DNA of 64,000 bases from Pseudomonas silvicola (GCF_026651855.1 NZ_CP093281.1:682001-746000); one strand, 5' to 3'; shown: positions 11,012 to 21,120, counted from the first letter of the stretch. Program-made: numbers and translations. The notes: generated by a model from the sequence alone, not told the origin.

Positions 11012-11415
11012 ATGAGAGATTTCGATATGCGCAGACACCGCCGTGACCACCATTTTGGTGGTCATCGCATGATGAAACCCTTTGTTGCTCGGCGTGGTGA
11101 TCATCGGCACTTGGGCTGCTGGTGATGTCGCTGTGGAATGCCGTGCTGCCAGCCATCATCGGCGTGAAGGCGATTGGGTTCTGCAGGCGATCGGGCTACT
11201 GGTGGCCAGCCGCATACTGTTTGTGGCTTAGGTTTCGCCCCGGCATGTTCGGTATGGCACGTCGTCGCATGCACGAACGCTGGATGCAGATGACCCCAGA
11301 ACAGCGCGAAGAGTTTATGCAACACCGCCGTGAACGTTCGCACCGTGGACGCCGCGATCGCTGTGACTGGCATGGCCGTCGCGATGATGCGCTCACCCTC
11401 GACGGGCTCCGCTAA
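11012..11415 (+). CDS. Small basic membrane protein next to an ECF sigma factor (frame broken)
   Basis: MRDFDMRRHRRDHHFGGHRM starts at 11012 after a GAGGAA site. Reassembling frames gives a His/Arg-rich N-terminus, one or two membrane segments (about 11095-11220: VVIIGTLGLLVMSLWNAVLP, then a second near QAIGLLVASRILF), and an Arg-rich tail with MTPEQREEFMQHRRERS. The TPEQREEF element recalls Spy/CpxP/ZraP-type and related small stress proteins, but this is a weak resemblance. Length about 134 residues. It lies 24 bases upstream of, and is probably co-transcribed with, the sigma factor gene, so a role in controlling that sigma factor is possible. I cannot name it. Confidence 0.6.
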
Positions 11416-11439
11416 ATCGTCAGACGCAGAGTAAACGAC

Positions 11440-11999
11440 ATGGCGCAGGATTCTCTGCTGATGTCCGCGTTGAACGCCTGTCGGGCAAAATTAAGCGCAT
11501 TTATTCGCGGCCGCACCTCGATCCGTGAAGATGCCGACGATATCCTGCAGGAAGTGACCTATAAGCTCCATGCAGGTTGAGCAACCGGTGGAAAATGTCG
11601 CGGCCTGGTTATTCCGTGCCGCACGCAATGAATGACCGACCGGGCGCGAAAGAAGCGTGAACTGCCGCTACTTCGCCGATCTGATGAACGGCGATGAGGA
11701 GGCGGATTTTCCCCGAGAAGATGAGCTGGCTGAAACGCTATTATTTGGCGTGCGGAAACGCCGGAAGATGAGTATCTCAAAGCACTGCTATGGGAAGAAC
11801 TGGAGGAAGCCTTAGCGGAACTGCCACTCGCTCAGCGCGAAGTGTTCCGAAAAAACGGAGTTGTTGGGTTACAGCTACAACCGCTGTCTGAAGAGAGCAG
11901 CACATCAGCGTCAGGCGCTGTTATCACGCAAACACAAAGCGGTGCTTTCTCTGCGTACGCGATTGCAGCAGTCTTTATGATGAGCTTACCGCTGAGTAA
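11440..11999 (+). CDS. RNA polymerase sigma-70 family (ECF-type) sigma factor (frame broken)
   Basis: MAQDSLLMSALNACRAKLSA at 11440. Region 2 is clear: EDADDILQEVTYKL (core-binding helix). After a loop rich in charged residues (EADFPREDELAETL), region 4 is LEEALAELPLAQREVFRKTE followed in a shifted frame by LLGYSYNRLSEES. The likely natural end is LYDELTAE-stop at 11997-11999. About 186 residues, normal for ECF factors. Indels near 11575, 11625, 11745, 11855 and 11900-11985. No classical anti-sigma gene follows; the small membrane protein upstream is the only candidate partner. Confidence 0.82.
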
Positions 12000-12069
12000 T
12001 AGAAAACATGGCGTTTTACTGACTGAATCGTAAACAGAATGGCTGCTATCATGCGGCCTATGTTTCCAG

Positions 12070-13068
12070 CTACCACCAGACGCTTCTTCCCTTGGTTGCA
12101 CAATGTTCACGGCTTGTCCGATGACCGGTAAAGATAATTTAATTTTTGCTCACGCGCCAGCGCCGCTATTGTATCGGGGGTCATTCCAGTGATGGAAAGC
12201 AAGATCCGAAGGCCGCGTTATGAATGGGCATTAACCATTTTCCCTTTAGATCTGAAACGCACGGATGGTATCCCCTGGCATCATGTGAATATCCGCCCAT
12301 CGGCTGTCATAAGCCCCATTTTCAAGGCAGGCAACATCAAATGGACCGTATTTATTACCGATTTCTTTAAAGCCCGGAAAATAGCCGGAGTCACCGCCAA
12401 AAAATAAACAAATTCATCTGGTGGATGCTCCGAACACCACAAACGTTTATTGCCGTCAAACAGAAACCACGTCCGGAAAAGTGCTGCGACGGTGTGGCGA
12501 CAAAATGCACCTACCTCCGTAGATTGCCACCAATCCAGTTGGGTTGATCTTCTCCTCCAGCCCTCTCCCACTTCGCCAGCAAATCGCCGACGCCCAGCGG
12601 AGCGAAATAGCGAACGATCTAACTGCATGATCGTCTGGTAATCCAGATGATCTATAATGGTCATGGGATAAAAATAATGCCCTCAATAGGCGGTAAATCG
12701 CTCAGCTCGATGGGTGCAGCCTGAAAACGCTGGCCCGAAGCCACTTAAAGGGAACGCTCGCAGATTAAAATACTGGATCAGTAAGCCAATACTTGCCTTT
12801 CAATTTGAGCAGCAGCGATGAATGCAGTCGAAACACACTGTTGTCGGCTGCCATGGCAGCGCCTCGGACGTGATGGGCTGCCAGGTAATTGCTGCTGGTA
12901 CGCCGTTTCTTTTGGCTTGTTGAACGCCAAATCCCAGAACATCTTCATATATTCGCTGAATTTCAACGGCTGCCGGGGAGCAGCATTGGTGAAACGCTTG
13001 CCATCGAACTGTGCGGATTGCGGATAACCCTTGATGGCACTGCGGGAGATGCCTGAACAATTCAACAT
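12070..13068 (-). CDS. MBL-fold metallohydrolase, UlaG/NAPE-PLD-like (frame broken)
   Basis: Start at 13068 (AGGAAAAGATCA ribosome site) gives MLNCSGISRSAIKGYPQSAQ. The metallo-beta-lactamase motif is visible around 12655-12690 as LSHDHYDHLDY across a frame change. Downstream pieces include STEVGAFR, LFDGNKRLW, DEFVYF, LENGAYDSRW, ADIHMMPGDTIRAF and SDLAFHHWNDP, which match family members related to NAPE-hydrolysing phospholipase D and UlaG. The natural C-terminus is probably VWW-stop at 12070-12072. About 332 residues. Likely cytoplasmic metal-dependent hydrolase; substrate unknown. Heavily indel-damaged. Confidence 0.75.
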
Positions 13069-13225
13069 TGATCTTTTCCTGACCGGATACGATGGCTCAC
13101 AATACCGTGTTTCATTGAACCCTATATGGCATAACGGGCGGTCTGGTCATGAAATTCAACCTTCAGATGACTTTTCATTTCATGAGCGCTAAAGTCACTT
13201 CTTTTGTTTGATTTTTCGAGGGAAA

Positions 13226-13554
13226 ATGAAACCTTTATTTGTATACGGCACCTTGCAACCAGGTCATTCAAATGCGCATATTCTGGACAGTATCGGTGGA
13301 GAGTGGCTGCCCGGAACGGTCAACGGCATCTTCTATGAACGCGGCGGGCGCGGCAGCGGATTTTCCCGGCATTGTAGCTGACAACAATGCGGGCCTTGTC
13401 AGGCTCACTCTTCTTCTCAGAGCATCTGACCGCGCACTGGACAATGCTGGATGAGTTCGAGGAGGGTTATGATCGTGTTGATGTTGAAGTCACCACCCTC
13501 GAAGGAGAGAAAATCACAGCGTGGATTTATCAGTTACTGCCGCCACAGGCCTAA
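13226..13554 (+). CDS. Gamma-glutamylcyclotransferase (AIG2-like) family protein (frame broken)
   Basis: MKPLFVYGTLQPGHSNAHIL at 13226, preceded by GAGGGAAA; the YGTL signature at residues 7-10 is diagnostic for the GGCT/AIG2-like fold. Continuing across frames: PGTVNGIFY, ADFPGIVADNNAGLVRG, MLDEFEEGYDRVDVEV (the conserved acidic DEFEGY element) and TAWIYQL. About 109 residues. Family members convert gamma-glutamyl dipeptides or gamma-glutamylamines to 5-oxoproline. Two indels near 13340-13410. Confidence 0.85.
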
Positions 13555-13718
13555 TCTGCCCTGCCCAGCCTAAGCAAGCGCAACGCCCACGATACTCCTT
13601 GCGAAATGAGAATACATCTAGCTTCTGCGGCATAGGTATTCTCTGCGGGCACGCTGTGTCTAATGCCGCACTTAATAAGCCAGCTAGAATGATGCAAACC
13701 GCATCAAGGAGCATTCAG

Positions 13719-14499
13719 ATGAGCAAACTCTGCACCGCCTGCAGTACTTCTTATGAAGATGATCCGCATCTCTGCAAATTGCAAAATTTGCGAAGACGAT
13801 CGGCAGTTTGTGCCTGTCACAGGGCAGCAATGGTTGGCATTCTCGGCTCTGCGTGCCACACATCAAAATAAATGGCAGCAGCATCTAAAGGGATTATTCA
13901 GCCTGCAAACTGTCCCGAGTTTCGCCATCAACCAACGTGCTTTTTTACTGCAAAGCGCAGGGGGAATATTCTCTGGGACTGCATTGCGACTGGATGACGC
14001 CACGGAATCATTGATACACGCACTGGCGGTATTGATGCCATTGCCATTTCTCATCCCCATTACTACAGCACCATGCAAGACTGGGCTGCGGCATTTGATG
14101 CGCCCATCTATTTGCATGAGGATGATCGGGAATGGATTATGCGCCAGAGCTCGCATATTCATCTCTGGCAAGGTGACGAATTGGATTTACTGCCCGATGT
14201 CACGTTATTGACGCCTGGGTGGGCATTTTAAAGGAGGCTGTGTACTGCACTGGTCGCAACATGATGGCGTGCTGCTTGAGCTGGTGATGTTGGCAAGTGA
14301 CACCCGGTGCAAATTCCGTGTCATTTATGTGGAGCTATCCCAACATGTTGCCGCTTTCAGCAGCTACGGTGAATAAGCTGATTCACCGACTGATAAGGTC
14401 ACCTTCTCGCAGATGGCGCTTGCCGGTCGGGAAATGACACAGCAGGCACAATCCATTGTCAGACAGGCAGCTGAACGTTATATCCGCTGCCTGCAATAA
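13719..14499 (+). CDS. MBL-fold metallohydrolase with N-terminal zinc-ribbon (frame broken)
   Basis: MSKLCTACSTSYEDDPHLCK at 13719 after AAGGAGCATTCAG. Four cysteines (C5-x2-C8 and C19-x2-C22 after frame correction) form a zinc-ribbon-like knuckle. The MBL part shows AIAISHPHYYSTMQDW, APIYLHEDDREWIMR, LTPGGHFKGGCVLHW and VLLAGDV. The first motif keeps HxH but has YYS where HxHxDH would have xDH, so the second metal site looks altered; I recall such an HPHYY variant as a recognised subgroup. It ends ERYIRCLQ at 14499. About 259 residues; cytoplasmic. At least four indels. Confidence 0.78.
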
Positions 14500-14846
14500 T
14501 TAACCTGCCAGCCCGGTATTCACCCGTTTACCTGGTTCTTACAGATGGGAATAACGGGCCATCATCAATAGTTTTGATTGCATCAAGACCCTTAAATTGA
14601 ACACGCAACGGGGCTTAGCCCGTAGACAAACTTAAGGACTCGTTTCACTGAGGCTGGGGGGCGTGTGCGTTTCGCACAAAAAGATCTATAGGAATTAATG
14701 GTGGTGCAGGAAGCTGAAGCGCGGGAACAGGCAATCAGCGATCTGCATGCCTTTATTAAACTCGCGCTTTGAATAATAGAAATTTTTCGATTCAGGACGT
14801 GGTCACTGAACTGTCCGATTTGGCGACAAAATAGTTATCGTGTTTT

Positions 14847-14993
14847 TCAATCGACGCCGCGTTCGCCAGTATGCTGCCATATTGAAAACGCATCACTGGT
14901 TAAATTGAAGCCAATAATAACTGAAGGGTGTTTACCGCTATCAGAAACGAGTTTAACTGCTCCATAATCCAACGCTTTAACAGACTCCATCAT
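14847..14993 (-). CDS. Small ORF or gene remnant, 48 residues, unrecognised
   Basis: The minus-strand frame MMESVKALDYGAVKLVSDSG... ends QHTGERGVD. The frame stays open upstream of the ATG (VEADYLVIDREK) as far as the palindrome at 15010-15041, so it may be the C-terminal part of a larger frameshifted gene. The sequence looks protein-like (alternating hydrophobic strand pattern, KHPSVIIGFNLT). No function can be assigned. Confidence 0.3.
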   Translation of the reverse strand: MMESVKALDYGAVKLVSDSGKHPSVIIGFNLTSDAFSIWQHTGERGVD

Positions 14994-15009
14994 CTTCTCC
15001 CGATCTATA

Positions 15010-15041
15010 ACAAGATAATCTGCTTCAACAGATTATCTTGT
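15010..15041. repeat. 13-bp perfect inverted repeat with 6-base loop
   Basis: ACAAGATAATCTG, loop CTTCAA, CAGATTATCTTGT. The stem is AT-rich and perfectly matched. No T-run follows on either strand, so it is not a standard terminator. It sits inside the gene-poor stretch next to the unrecognised minus-strand ORF. Confidence 0.6.
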
Positions 15042-15341
15042 AAGTCTCTTGATGCACAATGCAGTTATATTAATATTACAATCTGCAAAAAATCCGATGA
15101 AGGATTGCGGTCACCCGCTTTAAAACCCGCAGATTCTCTGATTAATGAGATCGATCTCAGCTCTGAAGAGTGCAATTTACCCTTAAAGCGAAACGTAAAA
15201 ACTGCGGATTTTCTTGATGATTGCTTGCTGGATATATCAACAACGCACAACGTCACTCACCGATATTAATTATTATTTGCTATACATCGGTGCTTTTTAG
15301 ACCGGACGAAATTTCGACGAACGAATCAATCACGGATGTAC

Positions 15342-15357
15342 AGACGTCCAGACGTAT
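15342..15357 (+). promoter_or_regulatory. MetJ operator (two tandem met boxes)
   Basis: AGACGTCC followed directly by AGACGTAT: two adjacent 8-bp matches to the met box consensus AGACGTCT (7/8 and 6/8). They lie 40 bases upstream of the metQ start, the usual position for repression by MetJ with S-adenosylmethionine. This supports the methionine-transport assignment of the gene downstream. Confidence 0.8.
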
Positions 15358-15396
15358 ATTATAGTCCGTCTCCTACGTTACCCAGGGACTCGTACT

Positions 15397-16194
15397 ATGA
15401 ACAAATTACTCGTTACCACCCTTCTCGCCGCTGCGGTTTCACTGCTGAGCGCCTGCGACAACAACAAAGACAATGCCATCCAAAGTCGCCATTAACACCG
15501 GTCCTGACAGAAGCGCTCTGGCAGACCGTTAAACAGGTCGCTCATGATAAATATCATCTGGATGTCGATGTGGTGGCATTTAACATTATGTACAACCGAA
15601 CGAAGCCCTGTTCAATAAAGATGTCGATGCCAACGCCTTCCAGAGCCTGCCTTATCTGAAGATGCAGTCGAAAGAGCGTGGCTATAAGTTCGACGTGGTC
15701 ACCAACACGTTTGTGTTCCCTATTGCCGGCTATTCCCGCAAGATCAAAGCGCTCGATGCACTGCCAGATGGCGCGACCATCACCATCTCTAAGCGACCAC
15801 TCCTCCCTGCTGTACCACCTGTTACCAAGCTCAGGGACTGATCAAGGTGAAACCTGAAGCCGGCCTGCTGCCTACCACGCTGGATATCACGGATAATCCG
15901 AAGAAGCTTAAAATCGTTGAAGTGGATACCCCGCAACTGGCCCGCACTCTCGACGATCCGCAGGTGTATATCTCCATCATCAATAACAACTTTGCCGCGC
16001 TGGTTAACCTCTCCGCGTCGAAGGATGGCATGTTTATGGAAGGCAAAGCGTCGCCGTATGTGAATGCGATTGTGGCGCGCGAAGATAACAAAGACAGCGC
16101 GAATGTGCAGAAGCTGAAAGAGGCTTTCCAGTCGCAGGAAGTGCTGGATAAAGCTAACGAGATTTACAAAGGCGACATTATCAAGGGTTGGTAA
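15397..16194 (+). CDS. metQ: Methionine ABC transporter substrate-binding lipoprotein, MetQ/NlpA family (frame broken)
   Basis: MNKLLVTTLLAAAVSLLSAC at 15397 is a lipoprotein signal with lipobox LSAC (Cys20). Family segments follow: VKQVAHDKYHLDVDVVAFN, NEALFNKDVDANAFQSLPYL, GYKFDVVTNTFVFPIAGYS, KLKIVEVDTPQLARTLDDP and NNNFAALVNL; the last frame is clean from about 15840 to the stop. About 265 residues (E. coli MetQ 271). It binds methionine in the periplasm. metN and metI are not adjacent, so this is an orphan copy (NlpA-like arrangement), and the MetJ boxes upstream indicate methionine control. Frame breaks near 15480, 15580 and 15790-15840. Confidence 0.88.
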
Positions 16195-16208
16195 TAGCCG
16201 CTTAATAA

Positions 16209-16239
16209 GCCGCGCAACAGGCGTGTTGCTCGGCTTTTT
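16209..16239 (+). terminator. Rho-independent terminator of metQ
   Basis: GCCGCGCAACA, GGCG loop, TGTTGCTCGGC, then TTTTT. The stem has one mismatch and starts 14 bases after the metQ stop. It also abuts the convergent SDR gene's stop. Confidence 0.85.
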
Positions 16240-16240
16240 A

Positions 16241-17329
16241 TTATTTAAAATCCACTGCCATCAATTCAGCGATGGTTGAATCCTGTGTCGAGGTCACGCA
16301 GCGGTGCAGGTAATCAGTAAATTTCGAAGAGGGCGGCATGCCTAACTCCAGCAACTTCTCATTGCAGAACACCACGTTGAGTTTGGAGAAATGGCCGTAA
16401 AGATTCATGGCGCGCAACACAATCCGCTCATTGCACGGCCCAAATAACGACGCGAAGTTTTTCTTACTTTCGGCCAGTTCGCGATAATTCACTTTCTGAT
16501 AACTCGCCCACGGGCACATTGCCTGAGGCTTTCGCCATCGCTTTATCAATCTCCGCGAAGGTGACACTGCTGTTGAGGCCCGCCGAAATGTGAATAATGC
16601 TTTTATCGACGTTTTCAGCGGTCAACAACAGCTCCAGCGCATCTGCACAATAATCCACAGGCACCACATCAATACGATCGTCCAGCTCACACATAAACTT
16701 ACCCAATGTCAGTGCCATGCGGAACACCCAGAAAATACTCGGCGATGGCGTGCAGCCATGATCGGAATGGCCCACAACAATAGAGGGACGCGCAATAACC
16801 AGCGGCAGTTCGGGCAACATCTCGCTCATTTTTTCCACCGTGGTTTACCCAGGTACTAACTATGTGCTGATCGCGCAGTACCGCCGCCCGGTCACCAGGG
16901 TGTTAGCTTCCGGCGCACAAGACATTGCCGTTCCGACATGAATAAAGCGCTTAAGTCCGCTGACCTGATTCATACGACTCGCGAAGGTGAAAGTTCCTTC
17001 AACGTTAACTTTCCAGATGTAAGGATTCGCCCCAAACGAAGCCACAGCCGCACAGTTGAGCACATGTAACGCTATCCAGACGCGGGTCGGCAGTAAACCG
17101 CTCTGGTTCCGCGAGATCGCCAATAAGAATATTATCTGTGGTCAGTGTATCCACAGATTTTTGTGCCACGCCAATTTAGCCAGATTGGATTGCAACCGAC
17201 TCAGTCCTTCGGCGGGTGAATCACCGCGCACCAGCAGTAACAGTCGATTATTCTCGCTTTTCTTCAATAAGTTAACCGTTACTGCTCCGCCTAAAAACCG
17301 GTTGCGCCAGTAATTAAAATCGTATTCAT
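16241..17329 (-). CDS. Extended SDR family NAD(P)-binding protein (thioester-reductase/epimerase-like; frame broken)
   Basis: Start at 17329: MNTILITGATGF, then LGGAVTVNLLKKSENNRLLL in a shifted frame, i.e. the GxxGxxG dinucleotide-binding motif. Downstream: VNVEGTFTFASRMNQVSGLK followed by RFIHVGTAMSC (the strand normally holding the catalytic Ser/Thr), LPLVIARPSIVVGHSD, and DRIDVVPVDYCADALELLL, which is the hallmark of the NAD_binding_4 / male-sterility-like and epimerase groups. The C-terminal part ELAESKKNFASLFGP is of unknown function. About 362 residues. Substrate unknown. Indels near 17305, 17125-17145, 16850 and 16500. Confidence 0.78.
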
Positions 17330-17683
17330 AGTATTCAGTTATCAGTTGGTTTCTGACGAAAAACGGTCCATTGAGCGTGGCTTCGAATGTATGCCAGCGA
17401 AGATAAATGGCGAATAAATGCGATCTGCACAAGGTGAGGGAAAAAGCGGTCAGTTAGCTTTCGTTTATCTGATAACCCTCCGTCATTTTATTTCTCACCG
17501 TTCGTCTATTCTGAGATTAAAAAACCGCCGCGATATAAAAATGTCGTAAAAATTTCGCCGCCAGGCGTAAAAATGCAGGTCCCACAAAACCACCACCGCT
17601 ATTAACCATTCGGGTAAACAGGTATGTTCGCCGTCATAGACACAGCCATCGCCAGTTCCACGCTGATAAGAAACAGGAAATAT
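17330..17683. other. Divergent intergenic region upstream of kup
   Basis: Between the divergent SDR gene and kup. AT-rich, with several A-runs and two copies of CGTAAAAAT about 20 bases apart (near 17545-17575). It must contain promoters for both genes. I see no clear -35/-10 pair that I would defend. Confidence 0.4.
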
Positions 17684-19537
17684 ATGAGTCAGACCGAGAA
17701 ACAGTCTCTGCCTGCTGGCATGTTGGCCGCCGCAGGGATCGTGTTTGGGGATATCGGTACCAGCCCGCTTTACACCCTGAAAGAGTGCCTGTCGATCTTA
17801 CCGGATGGATCAATCTCAACCACTGCCGTGATGGGTTTTCTGTCACTGATTTTCTGGGCGTTAACCCTGATCGTTACCCTGAAATATGTCTGCTTTGTCA
17901 TGCGTGCCGACCATGATGGTGAAGGCGGTATTTTAACGCTGATGTCACTGGCGCGTCGTAACGTCGGTCCGAAGATTGGTCACATCATCATTCTGGCCGG
18001 TTTGACGGGTGGCGCCTTCTTTACGGTGATGGCATCATCACGCCGGCGATTTCGGTGCTCTCCGCCATTGAAGGGATTGAGGTGGTTTCTCCGCATCTCG
18101 ACAAATACGTGGTCCCACTGGCGGTACTCATACTCACGCTGTTGTTCTTCATCCAGAAACACGGTACGGAAAAAGTCAGTAAGGTGTTTGGGCCGGTGAT
18201 GTTTATCTGGTTTGTTTCGATTGGCTTACTGGGCATTCGTGGTATCACTCAATCCCACAGTATTGCAGGCGCTTAACCCCAGCTATGCCCTGACCTTCTT
18301 AATGACGCACGAGGCTCTCGCCTTTGCCGCGATGGGCATGGTGGTGCTGGCCGTCACCGGTGCTGAAGCGCTGTATGCGGATATGGGACACTTCGGCAAA
18401 GCGCCGATCCGCCTGGCGTGGCCTAATGTAATTGCCAAATGCCTGCCCTGGTGCTCAATTACTTTGGCAGGGTGCACTGGTGATTGCGGATGCGGACGAT
18501 CAATAACCCGTTCTTCAACCTCGCCGGGCTGGGGACAGATACCCTTGATTGTGCTGTCAACGCTCGCCACGGTGATCGCAGCCCAGTCGGTGATTACCGG
18601 CGTTTACCCTGACGCATCAGCTTGATTCGTCAGGGTTTCTGCCACCATGCGTATTGTGTTCACCTCGCATACTGAATCTGGCCAAATCTACATTCCCGTG
18701 GTGAACTGGCTGCTGTTTGTTGCGGTAACGGTGATTGTGCTGGCGTTCCGTCAGTCCTCGGCCCTCTCCTCCGCTTACGGTATCGTGGTGACCGGCACTA
18801 TGGTGATCACCGCCTGTCTGGCCGGCGTGGTGGCGCTGCGTAACTGGAAATGGCCACTGCCGCTGGCGGTGATTTTCCTGCTATGTATGCTGAGCATTGA
18901 CGTGCCGCTGTTTGCGGCGAACCTGATGAAACTGCTGTCAGGCGGTTGGGTTCCGGTACTGATGGCGCTGACCATGATGGGGTTGATGCTGATCTGGAGC
19001 ACCGAGCGTAATCGGTTAATCAAAAAATTGAACAACGATCCGGAAAGCTGCAGGCGCTGGTGAAATCACTGGAAACCAATCCGCCCAGTCGTGTACCGGG
19101 TACTGCCATCTTCCTGGCGCGTAAGAGTTTGAGATTCACAGGCGCTGCTGCATAAGCCTCAAGCATAACCGGGTGCTGCATAGCGTGGTGTTGCTGAACA
19201 TCCGCACGACAGATACGCCACGCGTGCACAATCAGAAGCATCACCATCCCAACTTTCGCCGTCCTTTTGGCAGGTAACCGCGGCATACGGCTGGCGAGAA
19301 GTCCCTTCAATGGCGGAGGTTTTACACCTGTGCGGACTGGAAGGTTTTGGCTGCGCGCTGAATGAAGCGTCTTTCTTTACCTCACACGACACCCTGGTGA
19401 TGAAAAAACGCCGCGGACTGGCAAGAATAAAAGGCGGCATCTTTCACTTCTGCCAACGCAATGCGCTGCGTGCGCATGAGCAATTTAATATTCCACCCAA
19501 TCGCGTTATCGAACTGGGTGGACAACGCGAGTTTTAA
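17684..19537 (+). CDS. kup: Low-affinity potassium transport protein Kup (frame broken)
   Basis: [20 protein letters not shown] at 17684 is followed by [17 protein letters not shown], the invariant Kup/HAK start. Further family segments include [75 protein letters not shown] and the cytoplasmic C-terminus [20 protein letters not shown] ending ELGGQREF. About 617 residues versus 622 in E. coli. Inner-membrane K+/H+ symporter with about 12 membrane segments. Frame breaks near 18035, 18250, 18450, 18600-18640, 19050 and 19130-19260. As a housekeeping gene broken at many points, it is one of the best arguments for sequence error. Confidence 0.93.
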
Positions 19538-19542
19538 CAAAA

Positions 19543-19563
19543 TGGGGCGTGCATGACGCCCCA
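19543..19563 (+). terminator. Probable terminator hairpin of kup
   Basis: TGGGGCGT, loop GCATG, ACGCCCCA: perfect 8-bp GC-rich stem five bases after the kup stop. The T-run is poor (ATCAACTTATT), so efficiency is uncertain. Confidence 0.55.
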
Positions 19564-19816
19564 ATCAACTTATTGCCCTGCCACAAATGTAACCAGATGA
19601 AAGAATATTCCCGAAAGTTTAACGGAGTTGTGCCTGAACTTTTCTTAACAACTAATTAGCAATTAAGCTAAAACGCATAACCTCAAAAGGTGTTTATTAA
19701 GCCTACGGCACTCATTACCTGCCGTGCGCAACTGTCGGAATGTATAAAATCACCATCAACAATAAAATGCATAGCTTCGAAATCGGCTCAGCAAGTTACT
19801 TTTTGAGGGTAAGACC

Positions 19817-20102
19817 ATGAAAAGAACATTAATGACGTTATCTCTATTTTCACACCGCAAAATGTTAAACCCGTTTTAGTCCGTGCGGATTTGAGCCATC
19901 GTGAATTATCATCGATTCATCCTGTGGGCTTTACTTCCGTGACTGGGCCACTTCGATGGAAGAACTGACTGTGCGATTGTGAAAAAACGCTCGCTGCAAG
20001 GGGCCGTGGGTTATCACATCACGATGTTGAATCCCATGAGCCGGGCCACGATGTGGTCAACATGTAATGGCGGCTACCGCAACCCTGTACCATATCCAAT
20101 AG
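19817..20102 (+). CDS. DUF1471 (YhcN/BhsA/McbA) family periplasmic protein (frame broken)
   Basis: MKRTLMTLSLFS at 19817 with GAGGGTAAGACC upstream is a short signal peptide start. In shifted frames VRADLSHRELSSIHPVG, TSMEELT, GAVGYHITMLNPMSRATMW and ATATLYHIQ-stop (20100-20102) match the compact DUF1471 domain, whose members end in a GTA(T/V)xYK-like strand. About 95 residues. Relatives (BhsA, McbA, YhcN) are small periplasmic or outer-surface stress proteins induced by acid, copper or peroxide. Three or more indels. Confidence 0.72.
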
Positions 20103-20147
20103 CAAGTGGCGTACGGCTGATGTTAACCACCCCCTTCGCTGTTGCAT

Positions 20148-21090
20148 TTAAGCCTGCCACTCTTGTGACAGGCTTTTATCTGCAAAGTATTCGGCGAGAA
20201 AATCAATAAACACTTTCATGCGCGGCGATTCCGATGTCCGTTGCGTATACACCGCCCAGATATTCGCCTGCTGATACCACTGCGGTAAAACATGGACCAA
20301 TTCGCCAGTGCTGAGATAAGGCGTTACATCCCATGCCGAGCGGAGCGCAATCCCGTGTGACTTCAACGCCCAGTTTAAAATGACCTTGCCACTGTTTGAA
20401 GAATAATGGCTATTCAGCCGGCACAATACCTGTTGCTCACCGTCAGTCAGCGCCCAATTGCCGAATGAATTGTTCTTTTCATTGATGATAAGGCAGCTGT
20501 GGTCAATTAATTCATCCAGCGAATTGACCGCCCCAGCGCGCGCTAAATATTCAGGGGATGCGCAAAGAATACGCCGATTAACGGCCAGTTTACGCGCGAT
20601 GTAAGAGTGATTCAGATTATCGCCAACCTGTATATCCACATCGGTGCCGGATTGCATCAAATCAATCTCACGATCGCTTAAAATGAGTTTGATATTTAAA
20701 GATGGATGCTGAGAAATAAAGGCTGAAATGGCATCAGATAAATACGCCTGACCAAATCAGCGAACAGCCAACGGTCAACTCACCGGTTAATTCGCCGCGC
20801 CACTGCTGAAAATTATTCAGAAACGCATCCATGTCCTGTACCACGCAGCGCCCCGCGCTTTCTCACCTTCTGGCGTCGAGGCGCATCACCCGATTGGTGC
20901 GGAAGAAAAGCCGGGTGTCGACTGTTTCTCAAGAATGGCGATACGTTTGCTGATATACGATGGAGACTGGCTACCACGGCAGCGCGACCAAAACCACCAT
21001 GACGCGCCACGCTGATAAACACAGGTCTTCGACAGAGGGCCAGCCCTGTAGCGGTTTCTGAACGTTTTTCCCGGCAAGCAAGAGCTTCAT
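20148..21090 (-). CDS. LysR-family transcriptional regulator, DmlR-like (frame broken)
   Basis: Start at 21090 (MKLLLAGKN), then after frame corrections SVEDLCLFISVARHGGFGRA, QSPSYISKRIAILEKQ (the LysR HTH), GELTGELTVGCSFGQAYLS and a clean effector domain from 20660: IDLMQSGTDVDIQVGDNLNH, NRRILCASPEYLARAG, HYSSNSGKVILNWALKSHGI, QQANIWAVYTQR. Strongly similar in pattern to E. coli DmlR (activator for D-malate use): SSNSG, ALRSAWDV and the QANIWAVY element all match. About 314 residues. Last gene of the leuCD-like operon, 30 bases after the hydrolase stop, so probably a self-encoded regulator. Confidence 0.87.
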
Positions 21091-21120
21091 ACTATTACGC
21101 AGTTAGCCAACATCGAGCGG

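Larger units (their letters stand above)
14500..15396. other. Gene-poor 0.9 kb stretch
   Basis: No recognisable gene. It holds a short plus-strand frame at about 14698-14772 (MVVQEAEAREQAISDLHAFI..., probably the end of a lost or frameshifted gene), a 48-codon minus-strand ORF, a long perfect palindrome and, at its right end, the metQ promoter with MetJ boxes. The section 15040-15300 is AT-rich with frames open on both strands but nothing I recognise. Confidence 0.5.
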
